From Nitrosarchaeum sp. (GTDB lineage: Archaea; Thermoproteota; Nitrososphaeria; Nitrososphaerales; Nitrosopumilaceae), in assembly GCA_023265135.1 (NCBI GenBank), contig JAHFUM010000001.1, positions 313,632 through 377,631 of the forward strand: a DNA stretch of 64,000 nucleotides. The letters run 5' to 3'. Every line of letters begins with the position of its first letter. The first letter of the stretch is position 1. The position numbers and the translations under genes were made by a program. Below, piece by piece: positions 1-8,840 of the stretch. The notes beneath the pieces are model-generated. The model was not told where the DNA came from, ran no database searches, and saw only the letters and a program-made list of their open reading frames with translations.

Positions 1-575
1 CTCATCAATATAATGAAAAAGAATGGCCTATTGTTAGAAGAATAATTCATTCAACAGCAGATTTTGATTTTGCAAGAGAAAACAAAATAATTTTCCATAA
101 AGAAGCTATTGAAAGTGGAATAAAGGCTCTAAAAAATGGATGTAGTATTGTAGTTGATGTGAATGGTGTAATTGGTGGCCTGAATAAACAAAATCCAAAG
201 GATTTTCAAAATAGGATTATTTGTAATATTTCAAATCCAGAAATAATGGAAATGGCAAAAAAAGAAAACAAAACTCGCTCTCAGGTATCAATGAGAGCTG
301 CATTATCAGACATTAATGGTGGAATAGTTGCAATTGGTAATGCTCCAACTGCTCTAATGGAAGTAATACAAATGATAAAAGAAGGTATTGTCGAGCCAGC
401 ACTAATCATTGGAATTCCAGTAGGATTCATTTGTGCGGCAGAGTCAAAAGAAGAATTGAGCAAATTAGAAGGAACCCCATTTATTACCAATAAAGGGAGA
501 AAGGGAGGAAGTTCCTCGGCGTCTGCAATAATTAATGCATTATACAAGCTTGTAAGAGTAGAATCATCTTCTTGA
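1..575 (+). CDS. cbiC: Precorrin-8X methylmutase (cobalt-precorrin-8 methylmutase), 5' end outside window
   Basis: Moves the methyl group from C-11 to C-12 of precorrin-8 to give hydrogenobyrinic or cobyrinic acid in cobalamin synthesis. The open frame runs in from the left edge. It shows the family motif RRIIHSTADFDF near codon 14, with the catalytic histidine, then a glycine-rich body (GNAPTALMEVI; GIPVGFICAAESKEEL) and the C-terminal GRKGGSSSASAIINAL motif. Only the N-terminal start is missing. The 3' end overlaps the convergent cbiA by 12 bp, so two cobalamin genes face each other. Identification rests on family motifs and is firm. Confidence 0.92.
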   Translation, partial: HQYNEKEWPIVRRIIHSTADFDFARENKIIFHKEAIESGIKALKNGCSIVVDVNGVIGGLNKQNPKDFQNRIICNISNPEIMEMAKKENKTRSQVSMRAALSDINGGIVAIGNAPTALMEVIQMIKEGIVEPALIIGIPVGFICAAESKEELSKLEGTPFITNKGRKGGSSSASAIINALYKLVRVESSS

Positions 576-1916
576 ATGATCAATGCAATTTTTCACAAAA
601 ATTTTGGCATAATCAGAACTATCAAAATAAAGATGCCCGTAGGATGCAAGTGTGTTGTATTGAATCATGCCATCTTTGTGATTTTTAATTCCTTCACCAA
701 TATCCAATTTATATGCAAATTTTGAATCTGAAGAAACAGAATCTAATTCTGAATAGTGAAATTCATGTCCTCGTAAATCATGGGATTTATCCGAAATAAT
801 ATTTTTTGAAATTGTCTTACCTTTTGTATAATTTAGTTTCATTTTTTTGGTCATTTTTGTTTCTGCATCAAACAGACCGATCATTTTAAATTTTTTGTCT
901 CCATAATCAATAGATTTGGTAAGATACATCAATCCTCCACATTCGGCATAAATTGGGGTATTTTCTTCGGATAGTTTCTTTAAAGTTTTTTTCATAACAT
1001 AATTTTTTTCAAGTGAGTCACCGAGAATTTCTGGAAAACCACCTCCAATGTAAATTCCGTCAGATTTTGGAGGTTTCGCATCATGAATTGGACTAAAAAA
1101 TTTTAGGTTAGCACCTTCACGCCTTAATGCTTCAAGGTTATCACGATAGTAGAAATTAAAAGAACAGTCAAGTGCTATGCTAATTGCAATTTCTGGTTTT
1201 TTTACTATAATTTTAGATTTTTTAGGAAGAGTTATGGGATTTTTCATAATTTCAATAATTTTTTCCATATCAAGTAAATCTGAAATTATTTTGGAGGTTT
1301 TTTCAATTTTTGATTTAAGATTTTTTTCTTTTGCTGGAATCAGTCCTAGATGTCTTGATTCAAAATTCAGTTCTGAATTTTTATAAATTACTCCTATGAT
1401 TGGAAGTTTTGTTTTTTCAAGAGCTTGTCTACATAAAATTTCATGCTTTATACTGCCAATTTTATTTAGTATAATTCCTGAAATTCTAGAATTTTTGTGA
1501 AATTTTTGAAATCCGAGGGCAGTAGCTGCAATTGATCTAGCAGTTTTACTTGCGTCCAATATCAAAATTACAGGAGATTTGATTATAGATGCAACATGTT
1601 GGGTACTAGCATAGTTTGAATCTCCACTAAATCCATCATAATACCCCATTACTCCTTCAATTACAGAAACGGCTGATTTTGAATTAGATACAAAGCTCTC
1701 CAAAAGTTGATTTTCACCCATTAACCAAACATCAAGATTAAAGGCTTCATGTTTAGATATGCTTGATAGATAGCTTGGATCAATGTAATCAGGGCCTACT
1801 TTGAATGGTTGAACAGAAAAACCCCTTTTTTGTAATGCGTAGATAATTGCACATGTTATAGATGTTTTTCCAACTCCGCTAGTAGCTCCTGCTAATGTGA
1901 TTCTTGGGATTTTCAA
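564..1916 (-). CDS. cbiA: Cobyrinic acid a,c-diamide synthase (glutamine-hydrolysing)
   Basis: Amidates the a and c side chains of (cobalt-)cobyrinic acid using glutamine and ATP. At 450 aa it has the usual family length. The N-terminal half is a dethiobiotin-synthetase-like P-loop domain (AGATSGVGKTS at residues 9-19, then VGPDYIDPSY). The C-terminal half is a class I glutamine amidotransferase with the nucleophile cysteine in YAECGGLMYL and a late histidine in SYGHLYF. The start at 1916 places the P-loop close to the N-terminus, as expected. It is convergent with cbiC and divergent from the corrinoid adenosyltransferase gene, from which a 91-bp promoter region separates it. Confidence 0.93.
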   Translation of the reverse strand: MKIPRITLAGATSGVGKTSITCAIIYALQKRGFSVQPFKVGPDYIDPSYLSSISKHEAFNLDVWLMGENQLLESFVSNSKSAVSVIEGVMGYYDGFSGDSNYASTQHVASIIKSPVILILDASKTARSIAATALGFQKFHKNSRISGIILNKIGSIKHEILCRQALEKTKLPIIGVIYKNSELNFESRHLGLIPAKEKNLKSKIEKTSKIISDLLDMEKIIEIMKNPITLPKKSKIIVKKPEIAISIALDCSFNFYYRDNLEALRREGANLKFFSPIHDAKPPKSDGIYIGGGFPEILGDSLEKNYVMKKTLKKLSEENTPIYAECGGLMYLTKSIDYGDKKFKMIGLFDAETKMTKKMKLNYTKGKTISKNIISDKSHDLRGHEFHYSELDSVSSDSKFAYKLDIGEGIKNHKDGMIQYNTLASYGHLYFDSSDYAKIFVKNCIDHSRR

Positions 1917-2007
1917 TTCGTATGATTAGAATCGTTTTTTATTTAAATTGATACATTTGTTCTAAATAATACTCAATGTTTTTACTTGGATAATTCATGA
2001 ATTATTC

Positions 2008-2541
2008 ATGGATAAGGATGGGTTAATTATTGTATATACTGGAAAAGGGAAGGGAAAGACTACTGCTGCTTTAGGAATTGCATTAAGGGCTACGGGTTAT
2101 GCAAAAAAAACCTGTATGATACAGTTTATCAAAGGATCATGGCATTATGGTGAGATGTATTCATCTAAGAGACTAGAACCAGAATTTGAAATGGTGGCTA
2201 TTGGAAAAGGATTTGTCGGAATAATAGATGACAAAAGTACTAAGGAAGAACACGAAAGGATTGCAAAAGAGGCAGTTAAAATCAGCGCCGAGAAAATTCA
2301 ATCAGGAAAGTATGATATTGTAATTTTAGATGAGATAAATTATGCTGTAAATTTGGATCTAATTAAAGTTGAAGATGTTCTTAATTTAATTAAATCAAAA
2401 CCACGGGAATTAGATCTCATACTTACTGGAAATTATGCTAAAGATGAAATTATTGAATTAGCAGATCTGGTCACTGAAATGAGAGAGATAAAGCATCCAT
2501 TTCAACTTGGAATAAAAGCAAAGAAGGGAATTGATTTCTAA
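2008..2541 (+). CDS. cobO: Cob(I)yrinic acid a,c-diamide adenosyltransferase (CobO/CobA/BtuR type)
   Basis: Transfers the 5'-deoxyadenosyl group of ATP to the cobalt of a reduced corrinoid. The 177-aa length and the N-terminal variant P-loop YTGKGKGKTTAALGIALRA are diagnostic of the CobA/BtuR family; FIKGSWHYGE and the later VILDEINYA (Walker B-like) also match. The gene is divergent from cbiA and 40 bp upstream of the aIF2-alpha gene. A TATA-like stretch lies in the shared spacer at 1917-2007. Confidence 0.92.
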   Translation: MDKDGLIIVYTGKGKGKTTAALGIALRATGYAKKTCMIQFIKGSWHYGEMYSSKRLEPEFEMVAIGKGFVGIIDDKSTKEEHERIAKEAVKISAEKIQSGKYDIVILDEINYAVNLDLIKVEDVLNLIKSKPRELDLILTGNYAKDEIIELADLVTEMREIKHPFQLGIKAKKGIDF

Positions 2542-2581
2542 CTAGCAACATTAAATTATACAGAAGGAAAATTTAGAAGAA

Positions 2582-3379
2582 ATGTCTACAGAAGTTCAAG
2601 AAATGCCAGAACAGGGAGAAATTATTCTTGCTACAATAACCAAAGTAATGGATCATGGGGCTTATGTCACTTTAGATGAATACAATGGAATTCAAGGATT
2701 TTTGCATATTTCAGAGATTGCCCCGGGTTGGATTAGATCAGTTAGTAAATTTGTTAAAGATGGAGAAAAAAAGGTATTACTAGTTAAAAAAGTAAATACG
2801 GACAGAGGAGATATTGATCTTTCATTAAAACAAGTATCCAAAGATCAAAAAAAGCAGAAGTTAAAAGAGGTTAAGAAATTTGAAAAAGGAAAAACTTTAC
2901 TAGAGAATGTTAAAGAAAAAGGAAAACTTTCAGATGAAGATATTGAAAAATTAGAAGACATTATTTATTCAAAATTTGATTCTGTTTATGATGCTTTTAT
3001 TGAAATTGGAAGAAACGGAATAGAATCAATAAAGGAATTAAAAATTCCTAAAAAAACGGCATCAGTTATTGAAGAAATATGTTCTAAAATAAAACTTCCT
3101 TCAGTTGAAATCAGAGGAATTATGGAAATCACGAATAACAAATCAGACGGAGTTGAAATTATTAAAAAAGCGCTTTTGGATGCTACAAAAAAAGATACTA
3201 CAATAGATATTACTTATTTAGGTGCACCAAAATACAGATTGTCTATTACTGCAGAAGATTTCAAATCTGCTGAAAAAACACTTAAACCAATAATATCTGA
3301 AATTCAAGAAAACATAGAAAAAAAGAAGGGTTCATTCAAATTCACAAGAGAAGAATCGAAAAAAACAAGAGAGAATTAA
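2582..3379 (+). CDS. eif2a: Translation initiation factor aIF2, alpha subunit
   Basis: Part of the heterotrimer that delivers initiator Met-tRNA to the small ribosomal subunit. At 265 aa it matches archaeal aIF2-alpha. Residues about 11-85 form an S1 RNA-binding domain (GEIILATITKVMDHGAYV; GFLHISEIAPGWI; GDIDLSLKQV). A helical middle domain and an alpha/beta C-terminal domain follow, the latter binding the gamma subunit in the family. The next gene, nop10, starts one base after its stop, an arrangement conserved in many archaea. The partner gamma subunit is encoded at 6644-7906. Confidence 0.95.
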   Translation: MSTEVQEMPEQGEIILATITKVMDHGAYVTLDEYNGIQGFLHISEIAPGWIRSVSKFVKDGEKKVLLVKKVNTDRGDIDLSLKQVSKDQKKQKLKEVKKFEKGKTLLENVKEKGKLSDEDIEKLEDIIYSKFDSVYDAFIEIGRNGIESIKELKIPKKTASVIEEICSKIKLPSVEIRGIMEITNNKSDGVEIIKKALLDATKKDTTIDITYLGAPKYRLSITAEDFKSAEKTLKPIISEIQENIEKKKGSFKFTREESKKTREN

Positions 3380-3380
3380 A

Positions 3381-3536
3381 ATGAGATTTCAATTAAGAAG
3401 ATGTTTAAAATGCAATCACTATTCACTTAAGGAAAAGTGTCCATTGTGTAATGAAGAAACAGTTTCTGCACATCCAGCTAAATTTTCACCTGATGATAAA
3501 TACATGAGATACAGGTTAGCTGAAAGGTATAATTAA
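3381..3536 (+). CDS. nop10: H/ACA ribonucleoprotein protein Nop10
   Basis: A 51-aa zinc-ribbon component of the H/ACA pseudouridylation complex. The sequence MRFQLRRCLKCNHYSL followed by EKCPLC gives the two CxxC-type half sites. The C-terminal PAKFSPDDKYMRYRLAER tail is the typical Nop10 linear arm that contacts Cbf5. It begins one base after the aIF2-alpha stop codon, so the two are almost certainly co-transcribed and possibly translationally coupled. Confidence 0.93.
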   Translation: MRFQLRRCLKCNHYSLKEKCPLCNEETVSAHPAKFSPDDKYMRYRLAERYN

Positions 3537-3547
3537 AAAATATCAAA

Positions 3548-5689
3548 TTACTTAGTTGGAATAAAGTTTTTGTTTACTTCATAAATGAATACGCCTATCA
3601 TGGGCTGACCCTTTTCTACATTGAAACTTGGAGATGTATGTACAAGTCTTAATGGACCGTTGCCATCAGAAGGATATTTGATGTCTTTTACATATATTGG
3701 TGTAAATCCTGGTTGATATGTTGCAGATTGCTGATTATTTTGTAAATTGACATATGCTATTGGAGTAAATGGAAACATTTTACCTAGTAAAGCATTATTC
3801 CAAAAATAATCAGTGCCACTAATTCCATCAGATTGTAGATATTTTTCCAAAGGAACTCCTCCAATTCGCATAAACCACTGTTTTTTTGATTCATCTCCTC
3901 CTCCTTGTAATAAGTAAAGAGCTTGATCTCCGTTATCAACTGACAATCTCTGACCTGAGACAAAAACTACAACATAATCAGCTTGCATATCCTTTAACAT
4001 TTGCCATCCTTCTTCTGGTGAACTCATTAGCATTTTTGCAAGATTTTCTATAACAAGAGTACTTATCGTAGCGTTATCAGCAATAGTTGCTCTTTCTCCC
4101 AAGGTGGAGATCCAGTATCCATAATCCCACCATGATGCAAAAACAGCATCCTTAGGAGTATTATTTTTTATCCATTCCATTGATTCTAACCAATCATTTG
4201 TACTTACTGGGTAAGCAGAACCACCATTTAGAATTGTGGGGGGAGCTTTTGATGCTGTAACCCAGTTGCCATTTGTTGGATAAGAAATCGGTATAATTAA
4301 AAGAATTATTATTCCTGCAAGAAATGAAAATTTAATTATTAAATTTTTAAATTTTTTACCTTCTATTTTATTTTTCAAAATCTCTTTTACAAGAACAGAT
4401 AATCCTAATGAAGACAATATTATCAAGGATAATGATGCAAAGACTTCTAATCTTACAAATGCAGAGCTAATGTATATTCCAATTAATCCAAAGATTAATG
4501 AAAATAGAATCATATCATTTTTAATGAAACGAGAATTTTTTATTTGGTGATTTTTTATAATTAACCAAATTCCCAATCCTGCAAAGATCATTAGAATAGA
4601 ATGAAACATGAAGGATTGCTGAACTGTTGTACTAGCATGTTCAGCAACTGAATCTACTAAAGGATTAGAAGTAGTTAAAAATGGATTAATTGCATTAAGA
4701 TATCTATAACTTGGAAGTGGGAGAAAATGAGTATCAGCGTTAATTATTAGAAAACATGTACCAATTATTAAAATAAAGGTTAAAAATAATAAACCGTTTC
4801 TTGTTTTTTTGTTTTCATTGCTTTTACTTTGAATAAAAATGCAAGATATTACAAAAATTGTTGAAGTTATTAATGAAATTCCTCCCATTCCAAAGACAAA
4901 ATTTGAAGCTACTCTTTCAAAATTAAGACCAGTTAAAATTGCAGTAACTGTAAAAATTGGAATTGCCCATATGATAAATTTATGGTCGGATCTTACAAAA
5001 GGTAGTGTTAGAAAGAAAGCACCTATAGGAATTATAAAAAATTGGCATCCCCCCCATGCTGATATAGATAAAGATAAAAAAATTCCTCCGGCTATTAATT
5101 TGGCAATTGCTATTTTTTTATTTTTAGAGTTAATACCACTGAGCAAAAAATATGTTGCTAAAAGACCAAAGAATAATCCAAGAGGTTCTGACTTGAACCA
5201 ACCTATTGTTCCCCTTAATATCAAAGGTAATGAAACTGAACTAAACACTGCAGAAAATAACCCTGCAGTTGTTCCTCCTATTACCCTGACTAAAGCAAAA
5301 ATCACAATACTAGTAAGAGAACCCAAAATAACTGGAAAAAGAATTGTAAAGTCATAAAGATTCATTCCTCCACCAAAAATCCAATAAGTAATAGCAGTAG
5401 TCATATGAAGTATTACTTGCGAAGATCCTGCAACATCTCTTCCTGTAGGATACCAACTGAGATTATCATGCCATTGAAAATATGCATTTACTCCATTATC
5501 AACGAGGTATTGTGTAGCTCTATAATTGAAAAATGGATCAAATTCATTTAATTCAAAACCATAATCAGCTGCTTGTGATCTAACTAGGAATGAAACAACA
5601 AATGATAAGGAAAGAATTCCTACAATTAAAAGATGGTGTAATTTAAGATTAAATTTTCCTAGTGAAAGTAAGGTTATGTTTAAAATCAA
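3548..5689 (-). CDS. aglB: Oligosaccharyltransferase AglB/STT3 (dolichyl-phosphooligosaccharide-protein glycosyltransferase)
   Basis: Membrane enzyme that transfers lipid-linked glycans to asparagine in N-glycosylation sequons of secreted proteins. The 713-aa protein has a hydrophobic N-terminal part with about a dozen membrane segments, an early acidic motif ELNEFDPFFNYRATQ in the first external loop, and the signature SWWDYGYWI around residue 520 that opens the soluble C-terminal domain. The only start in frame before the first membrane segment appears to be TTG at 5689. The many secreted proteins in this window are plausible substrates. Confidence 0.93.
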   Translation of the reverse strand: MILNITLLSLGKFNLKLHHLLIVGILSLSFVVSFLVRSQAADYGFELNEFDPFFNYRATQYLVDNGVNAYFQWHDNLSWYPTGRDVAGSSQVILHMTTAITYWIFGGGMNLYDFTILFPVILGSLTSIVIFALVRVIGGTTAGLFSAVFSSVSLPLILRGTIGWFKSEPLGLFFGLLATYFLLSGINSKNKKIAIAKLIAGGIFLSLSISAWGGCQFFIIPIGAFFLTLPFVRSDHKFIIWAIPIFTVTAILTGLNFERVASNFVFGMGGISLITSTIFVISCIFIQSKSNENKKTRNGLLFLTFILIIGTCFLIINADTHFLPLPSYRYLNAINPFLTTSNPLVDSVAEHASTTVQQSFMFHSILMIFAGLGIWLIIKNHQIKNSRFIKNDMILFSLIFGLIGIYISSAFVRLEVFASLSLIILSSLGLSVLVKEILKNKIEGKKFKNLIIKFSFLAGIIILLIIPISYPTNGNWVTASKAPPTILNGGSAYPVSTNDWLESMEWIKNNTPKDAVFASWWDYGYWISTLGERATIADNATISTLVIENLAKMLMSSPEEGWQMLKDMQADYVVVFVSGQRLSVDNGDQALYLLQGGGDESKKQWFMRIGGVPLEKYLQSDGISGTDYFWNNALLGKMFPFTPIAYVNLQNNQQSATYQPGFTPIYVKDIKYPSDGNGPLRLVHTSPSFNVEKGQPMIGVFIYEVNKNFIPTK

Positions 5690-5791
5690 CTATCTTTTCT
5701 CTCTAAACTTTGTTTATTACTCTTTGTATAAAAAATAATTTAAGTTATTTACATATTTAAAAACAGTTATTAAAAATCCATAATTATTAAA

Positions 5792-6247
5792 TTAAGGAGA
5801 ATATTTTCCAGTCAATTTAGCTTCAGCAAGAATATGATTTTTAATAGATTTTTCTACATCTTTTTTAGTTGCGCCTTCGTTGAGATTTAATTTATTGTCT
5901 AATGCATATAATTTGAAGATGTATGTGTGCTCTTTGTCAGGTGGAGCTGGACCTCCATAACCAATTTCTCCAAAATCAGTTTTGCCTTCAATAGCACCAG
6001 TTGGAATTGAATCTTCTTTGATTTCTGTAATTTTGGGATCGATATTCCACACAACCCAATGAACCCAAATTTTTCCTACTGCACCCATTGCATCAGGATC
6101 ATCCATTATGAGAGCTAGTGATTTGGTATTTTGAGGTATTCCTTTAATCTTTAAAGGTGGATTTATGTTGGAATTTTTATAACCATATTTTTTTGGAATT
6201 TCATTGCCATTTTTGAAAGCACTGCTCTCTAAAATTAAATCGCTCAT
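5792..6247 (-). CDS. YbhB/YbcL family (PEBP/Raf kinase inhibitor-like) protein
   Basis: A 151-aa phosphatidylethanolamine-binding-protein fold. Visible family motifs are LALIMDDPDAMG (the DPD ligand-pocket motif), WVHWVVWNI (conserved histidine) and GYGGPAPPD (the GxxPP loop). The biochemical role of the prokaryotic family is unsettled. It stands alone between aglB and the PIN-domain gene on the same strand, with about 100 bp of spacer before aglB. Confidence 0.88.
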   Translation of the reverse strand: MSDLILESSAFKNGNEIPKKYGYKNSNINPPLKIKGIPQNTKSLALIMDDPDAMGAVGKIWVHWVVWNIDPKITEIKEDSIPTGAIEGKTDFGEIGYGGPAPPDKEHTYIFKLYALDNKLNLNEGATKKDVEKSIKNHILAEAKLTGKYSP

Positions 6248-6282
6248 ATCAATTAGGAATAAATTCTACAAGTTAAATTTTT

Positions 6283-6666
6283 CTATGATTCTAAAACGAT
6301 TTTGTCATTTGAGAAAGACATTATAGAGCCACCGTATTCTTTGATTTGTTTTTTCAATTCCTTGTCCATTGTACCAATTATAACTCGATTTTTTTTTACA
6401 TAATCAATGATTTCTTTATCTGCAAAATTTCCAGAAATTGATATAATTTTAAAATTTTTTATGAAATCTCTAGTTGTAAGTGCAACTTGAGCTTTTTGTG
6501 GATTTTTAATTAATTCAGAAAGTTCATTCTGAACAACTTGTGGAACAACAAAAGTGATTTGTCCTATTTCTACATCAATGTTATCAATATTTTTGATTCT
6601 TCTAGTAGCTAGATGAATTAGAAAGCTTGTATCGCAAATTACTTCAACCAAGTATTCCTGCTCCAA
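6283..6666 (-). CDS. PIN-domain ribonuclease-like protein (Fcf1/VapC9-like)
   Basis: A 127-aa PIN domain. The acidic metal-binding positions are visible in ICDTSFLIHLA (first Asp), VQNELSEL (Glu), and NRVIIGTMDKELKKQ (late Asp). The conserved archaeal location, overlapping the 3' end of the aIF2-gamma gene by 23 bp, and the resemblance to eukaryotic Fcf1/Utp24 suggest a role in rRNA maturation rather than a toxin. No antitoxin gene is adjacent. The function is inferred from family and context. Confidence 0.85.
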   Translation of the reverse strand: MEQEYLVEVICDTSFLIHLATRRIKNIDNIDVEIGQITFVVPQVVQNELSELIKNPQKAQVALTTRDFIKNFKIISISGNFADKEIIDYVKKNRVIIGTMDKELKKQIKEYGGSIMSFSNDKIVLES

Positions 6667-7906
6667 TTAATCTCCATCTATCAGTAATTTTTCTACTAAT
6701 AGCTACATTACCTCCTTCAAATATACAAGCTGGTCTTCGAAGTTCAACGTCTATACTATTTGATTTGATTTTAGAGACTTTACCTAGAATCGGAGCAGTT
6801 CCAATGTTTAATCGTAATAGTTCTCCTACCTGAATTGGGAGTACTTTGGTATCTTCAGCTGCTCCAACAGCAGAATCAAAGAGATTTACTTCAAGTTTTA
6901 TCTGAATGGAATTTTCAGGCAGTGTTCCAGGTTTTCCAATTACAGAGCCTATAAAAGAATCACTTCTTGTCATTGCAGGATCTAGTTTTGTGCCTATTGC
7001 CACCAAACCACCAGGTTTTACCGAATCAACAATTCCAGCAGCTGTACCTAGAGAGATAATTTCAGTAAGTAACGGTTCATATGTTTTCTTTTTTTCATCC
7101 ATTATGCCAGGTTTAATTTCAATTTCATCACCAACATTAAAAGTTCCTTGTGTTAAACTTCCACCAATTACACCGCCTTTGATATTTTTTAATTTTGTGC
7201 CGGGTTTGTTTACATCAAAAGAACGTAAGACATGCATTATTGGTTCTTTAGAGTCATCTCGTTCTGGAGTCTTTATAGTAGATTCTATTGCACCAATTAA
7301 TGCATCTATGTTAAGTCCAGATTGTGCAGATATTGGAATAATTGGTGCTTTTTCAGCATATGTTCCTTTAACAAATTTTGTGATTTCTTGATGATTAGCT
7401 ATTGCTTCCTCATATGAAATTAAATCTACTTTATTTTGAACTATAACAATTTGTTTTATTCCAAGTGTTTGAAGTGCCAAGAGATGTTCTTTAGTTTGTG
7501 GTTTAGGTACTTGTTCATTGGAAGCTACTAATAATAATGCTCCATCCATTAATGCAGAACCTGAAAGCATGTTTGCCATTAGACTTTCATGTCCTGGACT
7601 ATCTACAAAACTAACAACTCTAGATAGTTCACTTTCTTTTCCACAGTTATTACATTTTGGAACTGTTGAAAATCCTAATGGTTCTTCACAAGTTTTACAT
7701 TTGTAAAATGCAGCATCAGAATAGCCAACACGAATTGTAATTCCTCGTTTTAGTTCTTGACTATGAACACTTGTCCATGAACCTGTTAAAGCTTGAATAA
7801 GTGTAGTTTTACCATGATCCACATGACCTGCAGTTCCAATATTCACACATGGTTGATGACCATATTTTTTTATGTACCATTCAGGAAGTGTTTCTCTCCA
7901 ATGCAT
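6644..7906 (-). CDS. eif2g: Translation initiation factor aIF2, gamma subunit (GTPase)
   Basis: GTP-binding core of aIF2. The 420-aa protein shows all G motifs: NIGTAGHVDHGKTTLIQALTG (G1), FVDSPGHESLM (G3) and IVIVQNKVDLI (G4). A zinc knuckle (CKTCEEPLGF then PKCNNCGKE) is inserted before G3, as in archaeal and eukaryotic gamma subunits. Two EF-Tu-like beta-barrel domains follow. Transcription probably runs from S6e into this gene and then into the overlapping PIN gene. Confidence 0.96.
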   Translation of the reverse strand: MHWRETLPEWYIKKYGHQPCVNIGTAGHVDHGKTTLIQALTGSWTSVHSQELKRGITIRVGYSDAAFYKCKTCEEPLGFSTVPKCNNCGKESELSRVVSFVDSPGHESLMANMLSGSALMDGALLLVASNEQVPKPQTKEHLLALQTLGIKQIVIVQNKVDLISYEEAIANHQEITKFVKGTYAEKAPIIPISAQSGLNIDALIGAIESTIKTPERDDSKEPIMHVLRSFDVNKPGTKLKNIKGGVIGGSLTQGTFNVGDEIEIKPGIMDEKKKTYEPLLTEIISLGTAAGIVDSVKPGGLVAIGTKLDPAMTRSDSFIGSVIGKPGTLPENSIQIKLEVNLFDSAVGAAEDTKVLPIQVGELLRLNIGTAPILGKVSKIKSNSIDVELRRPACIFEGGNVAISRKITDRWRLIGAGILG

Positions 7907-7958
7907 TAATCAAAATGTAGAACCGGTATATGTTAAGTTATTCTTTTTATTTATTTTC

Positions 7959-8339
7959 CTAAGATTCTACTGCAACTTCAGCTGGAGCTTCGACTGGCAA
8001 TTCTCCATCAAATTTACAATTTATCTGGTATATTTCTTCTGAAACAGTATTTCCGCGCATGAGCTTTCTTACTCTTTGTCCAATTTCTGCTGCTTGCAAA
8101 CCAACTCCTTTTGAAAGTAAAACGTATTTTCTTGCTGAACCATGAATATCATTTCTCATCGGTACACCAGATTTATCACTACCACCGGTGAGTTTTAATT
8201 TTCCTTTTAATCCCACAATGGATGCATCTGTTTCGTTGCCTAGTTGTAAACCTAGTAATGTATTTGCATCACTATCCTTCAACTCTTTAGTGATAGATTT
8301 TCCTTTTACATCGGATATAGTAAGTTTGAAATTTGTCAA
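7959..8339 (-). CDS. rps6e: 30S ribosomal protein S6e
   Basis: A 126-aa archaeal S6e of normal length. Recognisable segments are FKLTISDVKGKSITKEL at the N-terminus, LKLTGGSDKSGVPMRNDI in the centre and VRKLMRGNTVS. It is 52 bp upstream of the aIF2-gamma gene on the same strand, the usual archaeal S6e/aIF2-gamma/PIN order. A short acidic C-terminal extension (LPVEAPAEVAVES) is present. Confidence 0.95.
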   Translation of the reverse strand: MTNFKLTISDVKGKSITKELKDSDANTLLGLQLGNETDASIVGLKGKLKLTGGSDKSGVPMRNDIHGSARKYVLLSKGVGLQAAEIGQRVRKLMRGNTVSEEIYQINCKFDGELPVEAPAEVAVES

Positions 8340-8413
8340 GTATTACAAAAAAAAGTTGAACGACTAATTAACCTTTGGACATTATTTTTAAATCAATATT
8401 ACTTAACAGACGT

Positions 8414-8536
8414 ATGGATGATGAAATCAGATGTCCCAGATGTGATAATAAGATGGTAGATATGCAAGCATGCCATATGTTTTGTCCTAAGTGCGGAGCT
8501 CATTTAGATTGTTCAGATAAAGGAAATTTTTGGTAA
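8414..8536 (+). CDS. Small zinc-ribbon protein (40 aa)
   Basis: A short frame, ATG to TAA, with cysteine pairs CPRC near residue 7 and CPKC near residue 24 plus two further cysteines (QACHMF; LDCSDK), consistent with a zinc-binding knuckle. It is divergent from S6e with a TATA-like run upstream, and its stop abuts the stop of the convergent zinc-ribbon gene at 8537. No function can be assigned. The dense spacing of cysteines in an AT-rich region argues that the frame is real. Confidence 0.65.
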   Translation: MDDEIRCPRCDNKMVDMQACHMFCPKCGAHLDCSDKGNFW

Positions 8537-8725
8537 TCAAAGACCAGATCTTTTTGGGATGTAATCATATGACATGTTAATTGCCTGATCTTTCATAATT
8601 TCAAGATAGGTATCGTAATCTGCTTCAAAATTGCAATGAGGGCATTTTACATGAGTGATTTCATCATTTAAAATTGCTACTTTTTCACATTCAGGGCAAC
8701 GTGCATCCATAAAGTAGTTTTCCAA
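8537..8725 (-). CDS. Small zinc-ribbon protein (62 aa)
   Basis: Contains a classic C2C2 ribbon: ARCPECEKVAIL then VKCPHCNFEADY. The tail is acidic and helical. It is convergent, without a gap, with another tiny zinc-ribbon protein at 8414-8536. The pair could be a regulator or RNA-binding module, but nothing more specific is visible. The tRNA-Gly gene lies 37 bp upstream on the other strand. Confidence 0.75.
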   Translation of the reverse strand: MENYFMDARCPECEKVAILNDEITHVKCPHCNFEADYDTYLEIMKDQAINMSYDYIPKRSGL

Positions 8726-8762
8726 CTAAGATATTTAATCATAATTAATGAATTTGAGATAG

Positions 8763-8836
8763 GCGGAGTTAGTCTAGCTCGGTATGACGTCAGCTTCCCA
8801 AGCTGAAGGTTGCGGGTTCAAATCCCGCACTCCGCA
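8763..8836 (+). tRNA. tRNA-Gly (anticodon CCC)
   Basis: A 74-nt cloverleaf. The acceptor stem GCGGAGT (8763-8769) pairs with ACTCCGC (8829-8835), with A as discriminator. The anticodon stem TCAGC/GCTGA encloses the loop TTCCCAA, giving anticodon CCC. The T arm is GCGGG-TTCAAAT-CCCGC. No intron is seen and CCA is not encoded (TAT follows). Confidence 0.95.
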
Positions 8837-8840
8837 TATT

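Noticed and set aside
6283-6666. VapC-type toxin
   Set aside because: It is a PIN domain, but without an antitoxin gene and in the conserved aIF2-gamma neighbourhood, so a housekeeping Fcf1-like role is more likely.
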